The translations under genes and the position numbers were made by a program. From positions 124,001 to 188,000 of the forward strand of contig CALSRO010000003.1 of NCBI GenBank assembly GCA_943788775.1: a DNA stretch of 64,000 nucleotides, given 5' to 3'. Each line of letters opens with the position of its first letter. Positions within the stretch are counted from its first letter, which is position 1. Of the stretch, positions 27,602 to 35,710 are shown in pieces. The stretch is from an uncultured Flavobacteriales bacterium. Lineage in GTDB: Bacteria; Bacteroidota; Bacteroidia; Flavobacteriales_G; Salibacteraceae. The notes under the pieces were generated by a model. That model did no database searches. It was given only the letters and a program-made list of their open reading frames with translations, and was not told where the DNA came from.

Positions 27602-29630
27602 TTAATCGAACTCTTTAAAGTTATTAGTAATTGAAGTGACATCATTTAGTCTTAAAATATGCTCCCAAACAAAAACCATTGCTAGGGTGTCTGTTTCACA
27701 ATACTTTAATAGCGCGTATTCAAGAGCTTCGCGTTCTTCTTGCAGCATATCTGTGTATTGCATTTGAGCATAAGCCATCATGGCTGTGCCGCCATTGCTA
27801 ACCGTATCTTCTGCATCATTTATAAATGCTGCAAGCTGCTCATCATCAAACCCACTAAAAGGCCTTGGTAATAGACGATATGGATCTAAGCCGTCTTTCA
27901 ACTCAGGTTTTAACCAACGATGATTTGGACTGAAATTTAGCGAACCAACCTTGTTCTCTGAAATCTCTCTGCAGTATTTAGCTTGAAGTTCTTGATCCAT
28001 TTTAATAATGGCAGGCAACACCACTTTCAATGATAGCGAATGAGCAAAATGGGTATTGAAATAACAGTCGTTTATAAGTCTATGGAGGTCTATCATACAG
28101 CGGTTTCCCTTTGCTTTTTGAGATTTACTTACCGCTAATTCAACGTCATAACTGGTGATAGACTCAATAAATGTAATCAGTTCATCCTTATCGCTTTCCC
28201 TTGATGCTTGTAACTGACCCTTTATTTCATTCAGAACATTGTTTTCATGGTTGTGAAACCTAAATATGCTGCCGTTATTCTTCACTAAAGCATCTCGAAG
28301 AGCACGAACAAAGTCAAAATTGGGAAATGAATATGGATCTGTTTTCAGCCATTGCGTAGCGTGTTCAACACGACCATCTTTGTGAACAATATGATGTGAA
28401 AACTGAAAAGCTATCGTTTTATAAGGACTCATTCCTCTTGTGAAAGGCAAAGCCATTGCACAAGTTTCGAAGTCAATCATATTCAATGGATAATTGATTT
28501 TTGATAGATATTTCTCTAAAGCTTCACGATTAATTTCAACTCGCGTATTTTTAGTTTTGATATCTGCTAGCTGCATTGATTGGCGATCAAATCGACTATA
28601 TCCAATACCATCGTTTTTTGGCTTGGTTAATTGACTTTCGTCTAATTCTTGAGCCAGAAGCACGCCTTCTTCACTCATAACTTTACCTGAAAAACTGGAA
28701 TAATAAATGTCATAAGTTTTAGGAGATGACAATTGGCTTTTTAATACCCTTCCATCATGAAGCCAACAACGTTCAAATCCTGATAATTTATTTGGATCTC
28801 CTTCATCATCTGTGTTTAGTTTGAATTCACAATCCTTGCATTTTCTTCCAATCGGAGAATGTATTTCGTTATCCTCGCGATAGTTGTTAGATAAAAGCTC
28901 TAGGTTGTTCTTAAAATTGAGTCCATTTGAATGAATAAAACTACCGTCTATGATTTTTAAAACTATCTCAGTAACCTCTTTTTCAACGAGCAATTCATTA
29001 CCTAAAGCATTGTAATCAATCCCTTCTTCTACCTTAATATTCAAGCGTTGATCAGCTCCATCTTTCGTAATCTTAAATTTTTGATGAATCCCATCAATAG
29101 AAGCATTAGCATCTTTATCCACTAATAACAAAAAAGCTCCAACATCATAGTTTGGATGAGTTGACTTTGCCACATAAGTCTGAAAGGCTATATCCCATAA
29201 ATAAGCCTCCCAACCAGAGGAAATTTTGTTACTCTTAGCATTCAGAAATTCCTCTGTGACACTTTGAGATGAACGAGATGATTTTGCCTTAACCTCAATC
29301 AGTTTTAAATTGTTTCCCTGCTTGGTAACAATATCGGTACGTACGTTTAAATTTTCATGTATGAACGAGGCTTCATAAATCTATGGCACTATTATTTTTT
29401 AATAACGTTTCTGTCTCATTGGTAGCATCAAACCTATTTCTAGTATCAATCATTTCTCCTTCAGCATACTTCAGCCTAGCCAATGCTTCCACTTGAAAGC
29501 CACCATTTGCCAATTGCTCTAAAAATGGATCTTCCTTTTTCTGATTCGGAAAAATGGCTTTATCCACATAATACAACTTGGTCGGACATTCTAATCCGAG
29601 TTTAAACTTTGATTTAGTGAGGTAATTCAC
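27602..29630 (-). pseudogene. DUF2779 RecB-like nuclease, broken by a frameshift
   Basis: Two frames make up one gene. The N-terminal frame (start GTG at 29630, MNYLTKSKFKLGLECPTKLYY) stops at 29373 after SAIDL. The following frame, entered one base off at about 29378-29384, continues IYEASFIHENLNVRTDIVTK, then LKLIEVKAKSS, the D...ExK signature of RecB/Cas4-type nucleases, and runs without a stop to 27602. The C-terminal part (MIDFETCAMALPFTRGMSPY, then VAFQFSHH-like IAFQFSHH) is the DUF2779 domain, which looks like a DEDD-type exonuclease. Restored length is about 675 residues. A single-base change separates intact from broken, so a sequencing error is also possible. Confidence 0.8.
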
Positions 29631-29863
29631 TAATTTATTAAGTATCGTATGGGCTTGTGCTTCATTGTAACTGCCCCATGAATAAAGAAATAAAATGAAC
29701 TAGATCGGAAGCTATCTTCTTGCGAATGACCCGTAATCTGCATGTAGTTTACTAGGTTGACGTTGATAGGTTTATGACTTATGGATGGAATCCACGCCTA
29801 TTGGATCCCAGTAATAATTTGTAAATCTTCAAGAAAGCCTCTTCAAGACTCTGATCTAACACC

Positions 29864-30277
29864 TCACCATGCCATGGATTCTATATCGATAAGATGTACT
29901 CCCGTGGGATCCCACAAATCAGTCCTGTCATCGAGAACCACTGTGGGCATATCTTGATGAAGAGGTAATTTGGATAACGCTTTATAATAAAGCTCACCAT
30001 ACTCTGTGAACTTTTTAGAAGTTGAAGATCTAGTAAATAATTTGTAATTAATCTTCGGATCAATCGTTGTTACAACCCACTTAGCATATTCTGATTTAGC
30101 TGATGTGTAAAACACAAGCTCGATGTTTCTGAATTTTTCAATTTTTCTAATAAACTCGCTTAACCCAGGACGGTGATACAGAAATAAATAATTCCTTTTA
30201 CCATGGCTGCTGAGGTTCTCAATTTCAGAATAAGAACTAAAAATTAAGCAATGATCAAGATCTAGTATTAAACGCAT
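29864..30277 (-). CDS. NIF/FCP1-like HAD phosphatase
   Basis: The ATG at 30277 starts MRLILDLDHCLIFSS, the HAD motif I of the NIF (NLI-interacting factor) group, with the two catalytic Asp residues. VFYTSAKSEYAKWVV is motif II and VVLDDRTDLWD is motif III. The family dephosphorylates proteins or small molecules. The 137-residue frame ends at SMAW, but another frame goes on as HGEVLDQSLEEAFLKIYKLL, which looks like the missing last helix, so a frameshift near 29875 is likely. The longer start at 30307 adds only a hydrophobic stretch and is less likely. Confidence 0.7.
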   Translation of the reverse strand: MRLILDLDHCLIFSSYSEIENLSSHGKRNYLFLYHRPGLSEFIRKIEKFRNIELVFYTSAKSEYAKWVVTTIDPKINYKLFTRSSTSKKFTEYGELYYKALSKLPLHQDMPTVVLDDRTDLWDPTGVHLIDIESMAW

Positions 30278-30502
30278 TATTTCAATTTTCAACAAGAATA
30301 ACCACACATACCCTCATTTTGTGAGGGAGAAATCCTAGAATTTGTAATGACCTTTATTTAAATATTGGTTTTTACAACTTAATATCAATAAGACCGAAGA
30401 TTACTCTGGTCCTTTGTAATCTAAAAAGAGTCGGATTATACTTACACCCGAAATGATGTCTTTTTTTCAAGTCTGTAGATAATTAATAGGTAATTTGGAG
30501 TA

Positions 30503-31048
30503 GTGAATAAACAATGCAGAATGTTTAATTTAATAAAGAAACTATTAGTTAGATTATTGATTGTGGTGGTTCTTCTCTATTCATGGAATATATTCTATCC
30601 TTTAGAATACGTTATTCCTGTTAAGAATGCAACAGAGAGTAGTTACAACAAAGATTCCTTTTGGTTTTATCCATGGGGGAGCTCTATAACTCATAAGGGA
30701 GTTGATATTTTTTCTAAGAAAGGGGAATCTGTTCTCTCTTCTTCACATTGTATTGTATTATCTACTGGATATGGTAAGAAAAGTGGGAATTTCATTTTAA
30801 CTCTAGATCCAAGTCTCAAACTACAGTACTATGCACACTTGGAAAGTATCAACACCTCTAAATGGAAAATTCATTCTAAAGGAGACAAAATTGGATCTGT
30901 TGGGAATACTGGAAATGCAAGTGGTAAACCCTTTCATTTACATTTTAGTGTTGTAACATGTCTCCCTCAATTCTGGTTAATGGATACTTCTCCTCATGGT
31001 TACTTAAAGTCTTTTTATTTAAATCCCATTCAAAAATTTACAGAATAA
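30503..31048 (+). CDS. M23 family (LytM-type) metallopeptidase
   Basis: A 181-residue protein with an N-terminal membrane anchor (about residues 10-30) and a peptidase M23 domain. The zinc ligands are seen in ITHKGVDIF (H-x3-D) and in FHLHFSV (H-x-H). These enzymes cut peptide cross-links of the cell wall in the periplasm. The start may be the GTG at 30503 or the ATG at 30521; both lie just ahead of the anchor. The stop is followed at once by the start of an L,D-transpeptidase gene, so the two form a cell-wall remodelling pair in an AT-rich stretch. Confidence 0.85.
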   Translation: MNKQCRMFNLIKKLLVRLLIVVVLLYSWNIFYPLEYVIPVKNATESSYNKDSFWFYPWGSSITHKGVDIFSKKGESVLSSSHCIVLSTGYGKKSGNFILTLDPSLKLQYYAHLESINTSKWKIHSKGDKIGSVGNTGNASGKPFHLHFSVVTCLPQFWLMDTSPHGYLKSFYLNPIQKFTE

Positions 31049-31645
31049 ATGAAATTGAGTTTAAAGAGAATATTTAAAAAATTTCTTTACATCCTTGGGA
31101 TTCTTCTAGTAGGGATTATTGTAATGTATTTCATACCATTAACTCCCTCTCCAGAACTAGTTGAACTTGGTAAAGAAAGTCAAAAAGCATATTCCGATTA
31201 TACGAAAAATGACTCTCTTATCGTTTTAGTTGACTACAATTACCCTGTCTTTATGAAAAGGTTTTGGGTATACAATTTAAAAACAGAAAAAGTGGTTTTG
31301 AATACTCATGTATCTCATTCATGGAAGTCAGGACTTGTCTTTGCAACTGAATTTTCAAATATTCCTGGAAGTAATTTATCTAGTACAGGAATAATCAGAA
31401 TCTCAGAGAAATACCATGGATTATATGGTCCATCGTTAAGGTTAGATGGGTTAGAAAAAGAAAACGATAAAATAAGGGAACGTGCAATTGTGATGCATCC
31501 TTTAGTAGACTTTCGACTCTACGGCATTACTATTCCTTCAGAATTAGCATTTTATTCATTCGGTTGTTTTGCTCTAGATACTGAAGACTTAGACAATATT
31601 AGAAATTGGTGTCATGACGGCACTTTGATGGTTGTTGTTGATTGA
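31049..31645 (+). CDS. Murein L,D-transpeptidase family protein (YkuD-like)
   Basis: A 198-residue protein with an N-terminal membrane segment (about residues 10-28). The motifs ATEFSNIPGSNLSSTGIIRI, GLYGPSLRLDGLEKENDK and IVMHPLVDF match the YkuD_2 group, and the catalytic Cys sits in FYSFGCFAL near residue 173 with the His in IVMHP. The family joins or hydrolyses peptidoglycan cross-links, or attaches lipoproteins to the wall. It begins directly after the M23 stop codon. Confidence 0.85.
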   Translation: MKLSLKRIFKKFLYILGILLVGIIVMYFIPLTPSPELVELGKESQKAYSDYTKNDSLIVLVDYNYPVFMKRFWVYNLKTEKVVLNTHVSHSWKSGLVFATEFSNIPGSNLSSTGIIRISEKYHGLYGPSLRLDGLEKENDKIRERAIVMHPLVDFRLYGITIPSELAFYSFGCFALDTEDLDNIRNWCHDGTLMVVVD

Positions 31646-31971
31646 CGAAAAAGCCTGTGTAAATGCTACTACCGATCTTTCTATTCTTGATTTTGAAAGG
31701 ATAACTTCTACATTTCTGTTTATGAGTCCTAGAATAAGTCACAAGAATATTAACTAGGTAATTCATCAAAATGACCACTTCATTTGGTTTGTATTTGAAA
31801 AGGTAGCTTCAATTGTTTTTCCTTTATTCAGACCTTATTTGTCTCTTTGCAGTGACTTTTTGTTGCTAATTTGTATCTACACATACTTAACATACTGATT
31901 TACAGTACCGCTTCACATTTTGTATCGGGAAGTAGAATCCAAATTTTAAATTACATGAACAAGGTAGTCCG
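31646..31971. other. Intergenic region, nothing recognised
   Basis: About 325 AT-rich bases follow the L,D-transpeptidase gene. No ORF of note, no hairpin with a T-run, and no TAnnTTTG box close to the next start was seen. Confidence 0.5.
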
Positions 31972-32151
31972 ATGTATTATTTAGAACCAATATCCAGTGT
32001 GGTCGAAAAAACCAACACTATTCATTCCGATGGATCGGAAGTAAAAAAAAGTGCAGCCGAAGTAAAAGCGCTTATCGGTGACGAAGCTTTTCAAACTTTG
32101 AAAAAAGCCGGAATTATTGTGGCCAATGGGTTCCTGATTCGAAAGGCATAG
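31972..32151 (+). CDS. Small hypothetical protein (59 residues)
   Basis: An ATG frame at 31972 encodes 59 residues: MYYLEPISSVVEKTNT at the start, an acidic-basic middle (GSEVKKSAAEVKALIGDEAF) and FLIRKA at the end. Codon use looks coding and the predicted fold is helical. It ends directly before a strong ribosome binding site (32153-32159). Its style resembles small phage or conjugative-element proteins, but no match is recognised. Confidence 0.5.
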   Translation: MYYLEPISSVVEKTNTIHSDGSEVKKSAAEVKALIGDEAFQTLKKAGIIVANGFLIRKA

Positions 32152-32152
32152 A

Positions 32153-32192
32153 AGGAGGTTTTTAGATGGCTAAAATCGTCTCCCATCAATGA
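32153..32192 (+). promoter_or_regulatory. Strong Shine-Dalgarno followed by an 8-codon ORF
   Basis: AGGAGGT (32153-32159) is a full Shine-Dalgarno match 6 bases before an ATG at 32166. The frame reads MAKIVSHQ and then stops at TGA. Such a site is unusual in Bacteroidota, which mostly do without Shine-Dalgarno pairing, and here serves an ORF too short to be a normal gene. It may be the start of a gene broken by a frameshift. Confidence 0.45.
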
Positions 32193-32325
32193 GCTAATGA
32201 TGTATCAGACAATCTCCAGCGTTTCGATATCGCGGAGATGTGTAAATGCGTTTTCACGAATCGAAGTAATGCACTTTGCACACGAACGTAAATACCTTAC
32301 AATTTCAGAAGGGAACTTTGACTCC

Positions 32326-32652
32326 ATGAGCCCAACCAATAAAAAACCACGATTAATCATCCGCCCTACACGAGTGAATAGAACAGAAAATATTCAGATT
32401 GCCAAATTGCACAACGGCAGGCTCGTGAATTGCCGAGAAGCACTACGTTGGCTCAAAAACGAACAAGTGGACTTCGATATCTGGGTTGGTGAAATGGGGG
32501 CTGATGGCTACGCTCAATACCTAAACGGTGAGCGCAAAGACATTCGCCAGAAACCAGCTACAGAAAAATGCTTGTTGGGTTATTTAATCGAGCCGAAAAC
32601 TGAGCAACAAGCCAAGAAAGACCTACCCAAATGGGCGAAATTCAAGACTTAA
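32326..32652 (+). CDS. Small basic hypothetical protein
   Basis: I start at the ATG at 32326 (MSPTNKKPRLIIRPTRVNRT), giving 108 residues; the longer frame from 32197 adds residues without coding character. The protein is basic, without signal or membrane segment, and contains NCREALRWLKNEQVDFDIWV and a tail LPKWAKFKT. It is close in style to accessory mobile-element proteins. The function is unknown. Confidence 0.5.
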   Translation: MSPTNKKPRLIIRPTRVNRTENIQIAKLHNGRLVNCREALRWLKNEQVDFDIWVGEMGADGYAQYLNGERKDIRQKPATEKCLLGYLIEPKTEQQAKKDLPKWAKFKT

Positions 32653-32688
32653 GTGACCGCGGCTAAACTGATCGCATGCGGTTAATCT

Positions 32689-32967
32689 CTATGCGGCCTC
32701 CAACTTGCGTGCTGCCATCATTACTGTGCAGCCAATTTGCATTTCAGCGTGTTCGCCATCATACTCTTCAAACATGATATCAAGAGATCGCTTTTCAGCT
32801 TTCAGTTCATCCAATCTGTTTGAGAGTTTAGCCTTTTCTAGTATGTCAGCATTCTGTGTAAGTTCTTCCACAAATTTGATCTTCTGCTCCATCAGGACAT
32901 CAATTAATTGTCTCGCAGTGTAGAGATCGTACGTATTATCTATCAGTCGTATGTTATGTGATTGCAT
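32689..32967 (-). CDS. Small coiled-coil hypothetical protein
   Basis: From the ATG at 32967 the protein is MQSHNIRLIDNTYDLYTARQ followed by a helical region of about 60 residues (KIKFVEELTQNADILEKAKL) with heptad-like Leu/Ile spacing, 92 residues in all. An upstream ATG at 33045 adds a hydrophobic stretch that looks like intergenic DNA. It is convergent with the small basic ORF. The function is unknown. Confidence 0.5.
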   Translation of the reverse strand: MQSHNIRLIDNTYDLYTARQLIDVLMEQKIKFVEELTQNADILEKAKLSNRLDELKAEKRSLDIMFEEYDGEHAEMQIGCTVMMAARKLEAA

Positions 32968-33188
32968 TTCTCTTATTTGGGAGGTAAAAATCAATGGAAA
33001 TTTCCATATGATTTTATTTATATAATTAATCATTAGCATAATCAAAACACATGCGTTGCTATCAACACCTCAATATGCCTACCATCAGGGACTACCGAAG
33101 CATATATCGAATAAATGCGAGTTTATGCTGAATTTCTATGCCTCACGAACCAAATACTGGGCATACCTTTGAATTTCAAAATCAAAGG

Positions 33189-33662
33189 ATGAAACTTTCA
33201 GAAATTAAGACCGCCCTCGATCAAGTCGAAGAAATTCGATTCATACTTCCCAATGGAGCCATTGTTCCCCCTCATTTTCATGTTACTGAAGTCGGAAGTA
33301 TCCAAAAGCATTTCATTGATTGTGGAGGCACAGTTAGACATGAATCAGTCGTCAATTTCCAATTGTGGACTTCTACCGACTATGACCATAAGCTAAGTGT
33401 ACAGAAACTTCGATCGATCATCGAACTTTCTGAAAAGACGTTGAATCTGGAAGACCTTGAAATTGAGGTTGAATACCAAGGGGAAACCATTGGAAAATAC
33501 GGTTTGGAGTTCATGAACAACACTTTTTTACTTACCACCAAGCAAACCGACTGTCTAGCCAAGGATAATTGTGGTATTCCAGTGCAAAAAACCAAGGTGA
33601 GTATGTCGGCACTTGGAGCAACTGATGAGAACTCATGCGCACCTGGAAGCGGTTGCTGCTAG
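33189..33662 (+). CDS. DUF6428 family protein
   Basis: From the ATG at 33189 (MKLSEIKTALDQVEEIRFIL, 157 residues) the sequence fits the DUF6428 family closely: PHFHVTEVG, FIDCGGTVRHESVVNFQLW, LEIEVEYQG, and a Cys-rich tail ending GSGCC. These proteins are frequently found beside ArsR regulators and arsenic-resistance genes, and the terminal Cys pair could bind metal or metalloid. No such genes are near it here. It ends 3 bases from the convergent lipoprotein gene. Confidence 0.8.
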   Translation: MKLSEIKTALDQVEEIRFILPNGAIVPPHFHVTEVGSIQKHFIDCGGTVRHESVVNFQLWTSTDYDHKLSVQKLRSIIELSEKTLNLEDLEIEVEYQGETIGKYGLEFMNNTFLLTTKQTDCLAKDNCGIPVQKTKVSMSALGATDENSCAPGSGCC

Positions 33663-33665
33663 CGT

Positions 33666-34103
33666 CTATTGCTTCTCGTATTCCATGTATAAAAGCGGAT
33701 CACTATCTAGTGCAATGTGGGTAGTAAAATTGAACTCTTGTCGGTTCAACTTGTGGATTTTACGATAAGTAATAAAACCTGCCGCGTTGGTCAGTCGAAT
33801 CCAGCGCTTGCCTTCAATGAATCCCCAACTCTGACAATTATTGTTGTCATCGCTGCCATCAAATCGTTCGCAGTATTCAATGTTATTGATAAATATAGTC
33901 GAGGTAAACGTAGCGTCTATCGTATCGACTGTCTGAACTGAATCCGAAGAAAGCGGATAAGAGGCTGTTCGCTTTAATTCCCACTCCCCTCTCAACATCA
34001 TTCGTTTAGGCATGACGTATCGCCTATCATCATCTTCATACTTTCTGCAAGCAGAAAAACCAACGATCATCAAAACAACCCATATTAGTGAAAAACACCT
34101 CAT
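33666..34103 (-). CDS. Small lipoprotein of unknown function
   Basis: Starting at the ATG at 34103 the protein is MRCFSLIWVVLMIVGFSACR, with the lipidated Cys at 19, then a strand-rich domain of about 120 residues (GEWELKRTASYPLS, TFTSTIFINN, INNIEYCERFDG) of the kind seen in lipocalin-like Bacteroidota lipoproteins. The longer start at 34154 would place 17 residues before the signal and is rejected. The function is unknown. Confidence 0.65.
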   Translation of the reverse strand: MRCFSLIWVVLMIVGFSACRKYEDDDRRYVMPKRMMLRGEWELKRTASYPLSSDSVQTVDTIDATFTSTIFINNIEYCERFDGSDDNNNCQSWGFIEGKRWIRLTNAAGFITYRKIHKLNRQEFNFTTHIALDSDPLLYMEYEKQ

Positions 34104-34177
34104 TTGAACATATTGCAAAAACAAAGTAAGCGCATTGTTCGGCAATTGTTCCAATTATCAGGATATTTCGCGTTGAA

Positions 34178-34396
34178 ATGAACCTAGAAAAGGAAGACCT
34201 CATTAAACTGACGCAAATGCGTATGCCATTTGGCAAATACAAAGACAGGGTGCTCTGCGATTTGCCCGTCTCCTATTTAGAATGGTTTGCGAGAAAAGGA
34301 TTCCCGCAAGGTAAACTGGGGTCGCTCCTGCAGGTTTTACACACGATCAAAACGAATGGTTTGGAAGAAATCTTAACAGGATTGAAAAGGCTATGA
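34178..34396 (+). CDS. DUF3820 family protein
   Basis: A 72-residue protein with the DUF3820 signature MPFGKYKDRVLCDLPVSYLEWF and a helical C-terminus. The family is small, widely conserved and poorly characterised; some databases call it a quorum-sensing-regulated virulence factor. Its stop overlaps the start of the next membrane gene by 4 bases (ATGA), so they are probably co-translated. Confidence 0.85.
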   Translation: MNLEKEDLIKLTQMRMPFGKYKDRVLCDLPVSYLEWFARKGFPQGKLGSLLQVLHTIKTNGLEEILTGLKRL

Positions 34397-34737
34397 CCGC
34401 GGAAAGCATAGAATTAAAGGCCATGGGCAATCCGTTTTACGTGGCTATTATTTCCATTGTTTTTGTGGCGTTTTCCATTAGCTCTCTACTTGTGGGAGGT
34501 ACGGTTGCAGCCGTATTGATTTTGTATTACGCTTTAACCACCGTTCAGGGAATCACTTTGCGAAAGGATAATTTAGAGATTAAGTATTTCCTGAGAAATC
34601 AATCCATTTCAAAATCTGAAATCACACTTCAATGGAAAGCAAAACAGGTCAATGTATTACAGTTGCAATACCCAGGCCTCATTAAAACACGCAAAGTGAA
34701 CCTAGAAGTGACTCATCCGTCTGACTTTCAACTATAG
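34393..34737 (+). CDS. Small membrane protein of unknown function
   Basis: A 114-residue protein with two adjacent membrane segments (about 12-30 and 33-54) and a cytoplasmic strand-rich tail (GITLRKDNLEIKYFLRNQ) resembling a small PH-like domain. It is coupled to the DUF3820 gene by a 4-base overlap and lies 31 bases upstream of a YheT-like hydrolase. No named family. Confidence 0.65.
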   Translation: MTAESIELKAMGNPFYVAIISIVFVAFSISSLLVGGTVAAVLILYYALTTVQGITLRKDNLEIKYFLRNQSISKSEITLQWKAKQVNVLQLQYPGLIKTRKVNLEVTHPSDFQL

Positions 34738-34768
34738 TGCAATATGAATACGAATTAATTCCATAGTC

Positions 34769-35710
34769 ATGAGTTATTCTCCACCACCACTCCACCAATT
34801 CGCTCATTTCAGTACGATTATTCCGAACCGATTTCGTCCTGTCCCCCATCTTGGGTTCAAGCGTGAAACGGTTAACACCGCAGATGATGACTTCATTGAT
34901 CTCGACATATCAGCCGTTGGCGGGAAATCAGCCGCGTTGTTGCTACATGGTTTAGAAGGTAGCAGTAAATCCAACTACATCATTGGAATGTCGCAAATGC
35001 TGAACTCCATGGGAATGGATGCTGTAGCCATGAATTTCAGATCATGCAGCGGTCGAGTTAACCGACAGATGGAAAGCTACCACAGCGGAAAGTCGGACGA
35101 TGTCCGTTTAATCCTAAACCATTTAAAATCGCGCTATAACATCATTCACCTTATTGGATTTAGCCTGGGTGGAAACGTGGCTTTGAAATATGCAGGAGAA
35201 TCTTCCGAATCACTCGTAAAATCAGTATCTGCCATTTCCGTTCCATTTGATTTGGCCGGTTCCAGCCAAAAACTAGGAGAATTTCAAAACCGTATTTACC
35301 TCCATCGATTTTTAAGCCAATTGAAATCGAAAGCGATATATAAATGCTACTTAAATCCATCCTACCCCCTGGATGTAAAAGCCATTAAATCTTCAAAAAC
35401 ATTTTATGAATTTGATGAATTCTACACCGCACCCGTGCACGGATTCGAATCCGCAGATGACTATTACCAGAAGAGTAGCTCCAAACAATTTATTAAGAAC
35501 ATCTCGGCTCCAACATTGATCATTAACGCAATGAATGATTCGTTTTTAAGTCCATCTTGTTATCCCTTTGAGGAGGCAAATACTAATAGTAATGTACAGC
35601 TGTTGACACCCGAATATGGCGGCCACGTGGGATTTGCGTCCAATTTCAGAATGACACAACCATTTTGGCACGAGAAACAGGTCGCAGCATTTATTCGCGA
35701 ATTAGCGTGA
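34769..35710 (+). CDS. YheT-family alpha/beta hydrolase
   Basis: A 313-residue cytoplasmic alpha/beta hydrolase. LLLHGLEGSSKSNY is the oxyanion region, HLIGFSLGGNVALKYAGE the nucleophile elbow near residue 130, NAMNDSFLSP carries the acid and GGHVGFAS the His. FYEFDEFYTAPVHGFESADDYY is typical of the YheT/ABHD1-3 group of esterases. The substrate is unknown. The last 20 bases overlap the convergent large PKD gene. Confidence 0.88.
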   Translation: MSYSPPPLHQFAHFSTIIPNRFRPVPHLGFKRETVNTADDDFIDLDISAVGGKSAALLLHGLEGSSKSNYIIGMSQMLNSMGMDAVAMNFRSCSGRVNRQMESYHSGKSDDVRLILNHLKSRYNIIHLIGFSLGGNVALKYAGESSESLVKSVSAISVPFDLAGSSQKLGEFQNRIYLHRFLSQLKSKAIYKCYLNPSYPLDVKAIKSSKTFYEFDEFYTAPVHGFESADDYYQKSSSKQFIKNISAPTLIINAMNDSFLSPSCYPFEEANTNSNVQLLTPEYGGHVGFASNFRMTQPFWHEKQVAAFIRELA

